A DNA stretch of 64,000 nt, taken from NCBI GenBank assembly GCA_944322925.1, contig CALUQM010000004.1, positions 37,193-101,192 on the forward strand, read 5' to 3'. This stretch comes from an uncultured Bacteroidales bacterium (GTDB lineage Bacteria > Bacteroidota > Bacteroidia > Bacteroidales > UBA932). Shown piece by piece: positions 62,310 through 64,000 of the stretch (positions are counted from its first letter, which is position 1; each line of letters opens with the position of its first letter). Under the pieces are notes generated by a model. That model had not been told where the DNA came from and did no database searches. It was given only the letters and a program-made list of their open reading frames with translations. Both the position numbers and the translations under genes were made by a program.

Positions 62310-63317
62310 ATGAACGATTACAGAAAGAAAAAGGTAATTGCTAAAATAATGCGTACGAAATACAGCACAGCATTTATATGTGTCATATCAGTTTTTATTT
62401 TATTGTTTATCGTTTATTTGTCATATTCATGTCATTCATTGCGACAATCTCAAGAAGATATAGCTGATTGTTACGCCAAACATATAGAAATAGTAGACAG
62501 TTTATACCGGGATTGGACCGAATATAATAAAGATGTTATTGTTAAGTCACGTATCATTAATGATACAGCCCTGCTTGATACATTATTAGGCTCCGTCGAT
62601 TTGTCATCAAATCAATATAAAGCATTGGCATCATTACTAAGCAATCATTACGATGAAATGGAATCATTACATAATAAGTACGATGGAAAATTACTGCGTG
62701 ATTCCTTACGTTTGACTTCTGAACACGAGTTATTGAGAGGACAGACAAAAGCAATGCTTGATATACATCTGAATAGAATCGATCATGAGTATAATAATAT
62801 TACAATCTGGGCAGCTGTTTTAACTATTCTGTTTTTAGTTTTCAGCTTTTATTCGATATATAAGATGGATGAGTTGATAAAGCAAGGACATGATAGTGTC
62901 AATGAAATAAAGCGCATAAAGAAAACAGGAGAACAGTTAGTGTCAGAGATGCGGGGTAAGGGCGATTCATTATTGAGTGAGACTGAATCGAAAATTGTAT
63001 CGTTTATATCGATGCAAGAAACGAAAATATTAGAATCCGTGAAGACGATTAGCAAAAAAAATGAAGATAGCGAACTCATATATCAAAATGTAATATCCAG
63101 CCTGAATTCATCTAAAGAATATTTTGATCGACAAAGTGCAGCGATATTAGATGATTTCAAGAATAGAACAAACGCTCTGTTGGAAGACAAATCCAGAGAA
63201 TTCAATTCCATTCAGCAGGAATTTAATGACTTGATTATACATAGTTCATTCCTGAATAAAGTGCAGCATCTGAGTTCTGAGCATGAAGAAAATGACGATA
63301 CAAAAAAGGAGGAGTGA
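62310..63317 (+). CDS. Unknown two-TM coiled-coil protein
   Basis: 335 residues, not recognised. TM1 about residues 21-39 (AFICVISVFILLFIVYLSY) and TM2 about 164-184 (ITIWAAVLTILFLVFSFYSIY). Between them is a 120-residue helical, probably periplasmic, region. After TM2 a long charged coiled coil runs to the C-terminus (about 190-325) with an acidic/basic end (EENDDTKKEE). The layout resembles small sensory or scaffold proteins but no signalling motif is visible. AT-rich. It shares a TGATG junction with the next gene, so the two are coupled. ATG 62310 chosen over an in-frame TTG at 62298. Confidence 0.7.
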   Translation: MNDYRKKKVIAKIMRTKYSTAFICVISVFILLFIVYLSYSCHSLRQSQEDIADCYAKHIEIVDSLYRDWTEYNKDVIVKSRIINDTALLDTLLGSVDLSSNQYKALASLLSNHYDEMESLHNKYDGKLLRDSLRLTSEHELLRGQTKAMLDIHLNRIDHEYNNITIWAAVLTILFLVFSFYSIYKMDELIKQGHDSVNEIKRIKKTGEQLVSEMRGKGDSLLSETESKIVSFISMQETKILESVKTISKKNEDSELIYQNVISSLNSSKEYFDRQSAAILDDFKNRTNALLEDKSREFNSIQQEFNDLIIHSSFLNKVQHLSSEHEENDDTKKEE

Positions 63318-63787
63318 TGTCAACAGGTAACATGCTTTATCAGAGTTCTTCCAATGAACTGATGCTTGCAAGAAATTATCAATCGCAAATTTCCCAAAAG
63401 GAATTGGAATTGAAGTTATTGAATATTAATAAAAGATATTCTTCCAATAATTCTTATCATAATGAGTTTCAGATACAATCTTTACAATCGCAAATCAGAG
63501 ATCTGAAATATAACAGGAACATTTATATAAGTAATGCTATTCGTTATGCTTTGGAACTTGTCAAATTGGAAATAAACAATAGTAGTGTCCTGTATTCGAC
63601 AGCTTATTTTGCCATCAATTCTATAACATCATACCTTAAAATCCATAAAATATCTGATTTCGTTCTTCCGATATATCTTAAAATTGAACTATTGCAGATT
63701 TCCATTTCTTTAAATTATTCCAAATTGTCAGACGCGACTTTAAAGACTGAGATACAAGAATTAAAAAATGTGTGTAATATCGGATGA
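63317..63787 (+). CDS. Unknown small helical protein coupled to the two-TM protein
   Basis: 156 residues, Q/S/N/L-rich, predicted helical, no signal or TM segment. The first 60 residues look coiled coil (YQSQISQKELELKLLNIN ... QIQSLQSQIRDLKY). Not recognised. Start ATG overlaps the previous stop by one base (an in-frame GTG sits just before), so a complex or shared function with the two-TM protein is likely. Confidence 0.6.
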   Translation: MSTGNMLYQSSSNELMLARNYQSQISQKELELKLLNINKRYSSNNSYHNEFQIQSLQSQIRDLKYNRNIYISNAIRYALELVKLEINNSSVLYSTAYFAINSITSYLKIHKISDFVLPIYLKIELLQISISLNYSKLSDATLKTEIQELKNVCNIG

Positions 63788-64000
63788 TATCAACCAATCT
63801 TCTTGGTTTGCAGTTGATTTCAACCTCGTAGCACCTCTGATCCTATTATCGGAGATAAATCCAATTCATCAAGGTTTAATGACCTTAACCAAACTAAACA
63901 TTCCCTTTGTGATTTCTCTGTCGAAATCACTACTGTCCCGTTTAAACTAACTCATACTAAATAAGTTAGGATATTCATCAGTTGAAACGGAATTTTGATT
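63788..64000. other. Non-coding or degraded end of window
   Basis: AT-rich with no convincing gene. A 60-codon frame overlapping the previous gene (63768-63950) looks spurious. A short frame ending LGYSSVETEF with TGA near 63998 has an in-frame stop only 15 codons upstream, so it is no gene on its own. Confidence 0.4.

Noticed and set aside
63768-63950. 60-codon frame at the right end
   Set aside because: Overlaps the preceding gene, has no recognisable features and unusual composition for a protein.
1-64000. CRISPR arrays, rRNA, tRNA or intact insertion sequences
   Set aside because: Gaps between genes are all shorter than 300 bases, and I saw no spaced direct repeats, cloverleaf sequences or transposase genes.

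Overview
This 64-kb window reads as chromosomal DNA of a Bacteroidales bacterium (phylum Bacteroidota) of roughly 50% GC. The evidence is the Bacteroidota-specific gene forms: Rho with a long low-complexity insert, an LptD-like outer-membrane assembly protein, a DUF4369/TlpA lipoprotein, an Mfa/FimB-like surface lipoprotein, an UpxY-type antiterminator and a PF14907 nucleotidyltransferase. There are also several near-perfect Bacteroides-type promoters (TTTG, 19-20 nt, TAnnTTTG). I cannot name the genus.

Layout. 1-4.7 kb: glycine cleavage operon (gcvT end, gcvH, split gcvPA/gcvPB, lpdA). 4.7-7.5 kb, minus: UDG-like glycosylase, AI-2E-type permease, TlpA lipoprotein. 7.6-16.7 kb: topB, MATE pump, rho, lptD and a cell-wall amidase. 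16.7-26 kb: MCE/MlaD protein, dnaA, pepD, rpe and carAB, closed by a strong hairpin terminator. 26-37.7 kb: mixed single genes, namely Sua5-like, a fimbrillin-like lipoprotein with propeller-like repeats, an orphan adenine methylase, lipid acyltransferase, CDP-alcohol phosphotransferase, DEAD-box helicase, DASS transporter, cytoplasmic GH13 enzyme and nucleotidyltransferase.

37.7-62.3 kb is one long plus-strand capsule/O-antigen type locus. It starts with an UpxY antiterminator and a WecA-like initiating transferase, followed by nucleotide-sugar genes (rfbA, rfbD, wecC, wecB, ugd, UDP-glucuronate epimerase). Then come a broken Fic gene, two LbH acetyltransferases, an acyltransferase-3, Wzx, two CapA-like proteins, a TupA-like ATP-grasp, Wzy, four glycosyltransferases or glycosyltransferase-like proteins, a CapK-like ligase and a heparinase II/III-like protein. 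From about 53.5 to 59.5 kb the DNA is visibly AT-richer, suggesting a separately acquired block. Two unknown AT-rich genes (a two-TM coiled-coil protein and a small partner) follow.

The most interesting signal is a set of five poly-G tracts of 8-9 G. All are on the coding strand and all lie between 38.2 and 55.7 kb. They sit inside the initiating transferase and inside all three acyl/acetyl-transferase genes, plus one just after upxY. One acyltransferase is out of frame exactly at its G8 tract and would be restored by G9. I infer a slipped-strand phase-variation system that could switch polysaccharide initiation and decoration combinatorially. This is unlike the promoter-inversion mechanism usually described for Bacteroides capsules.
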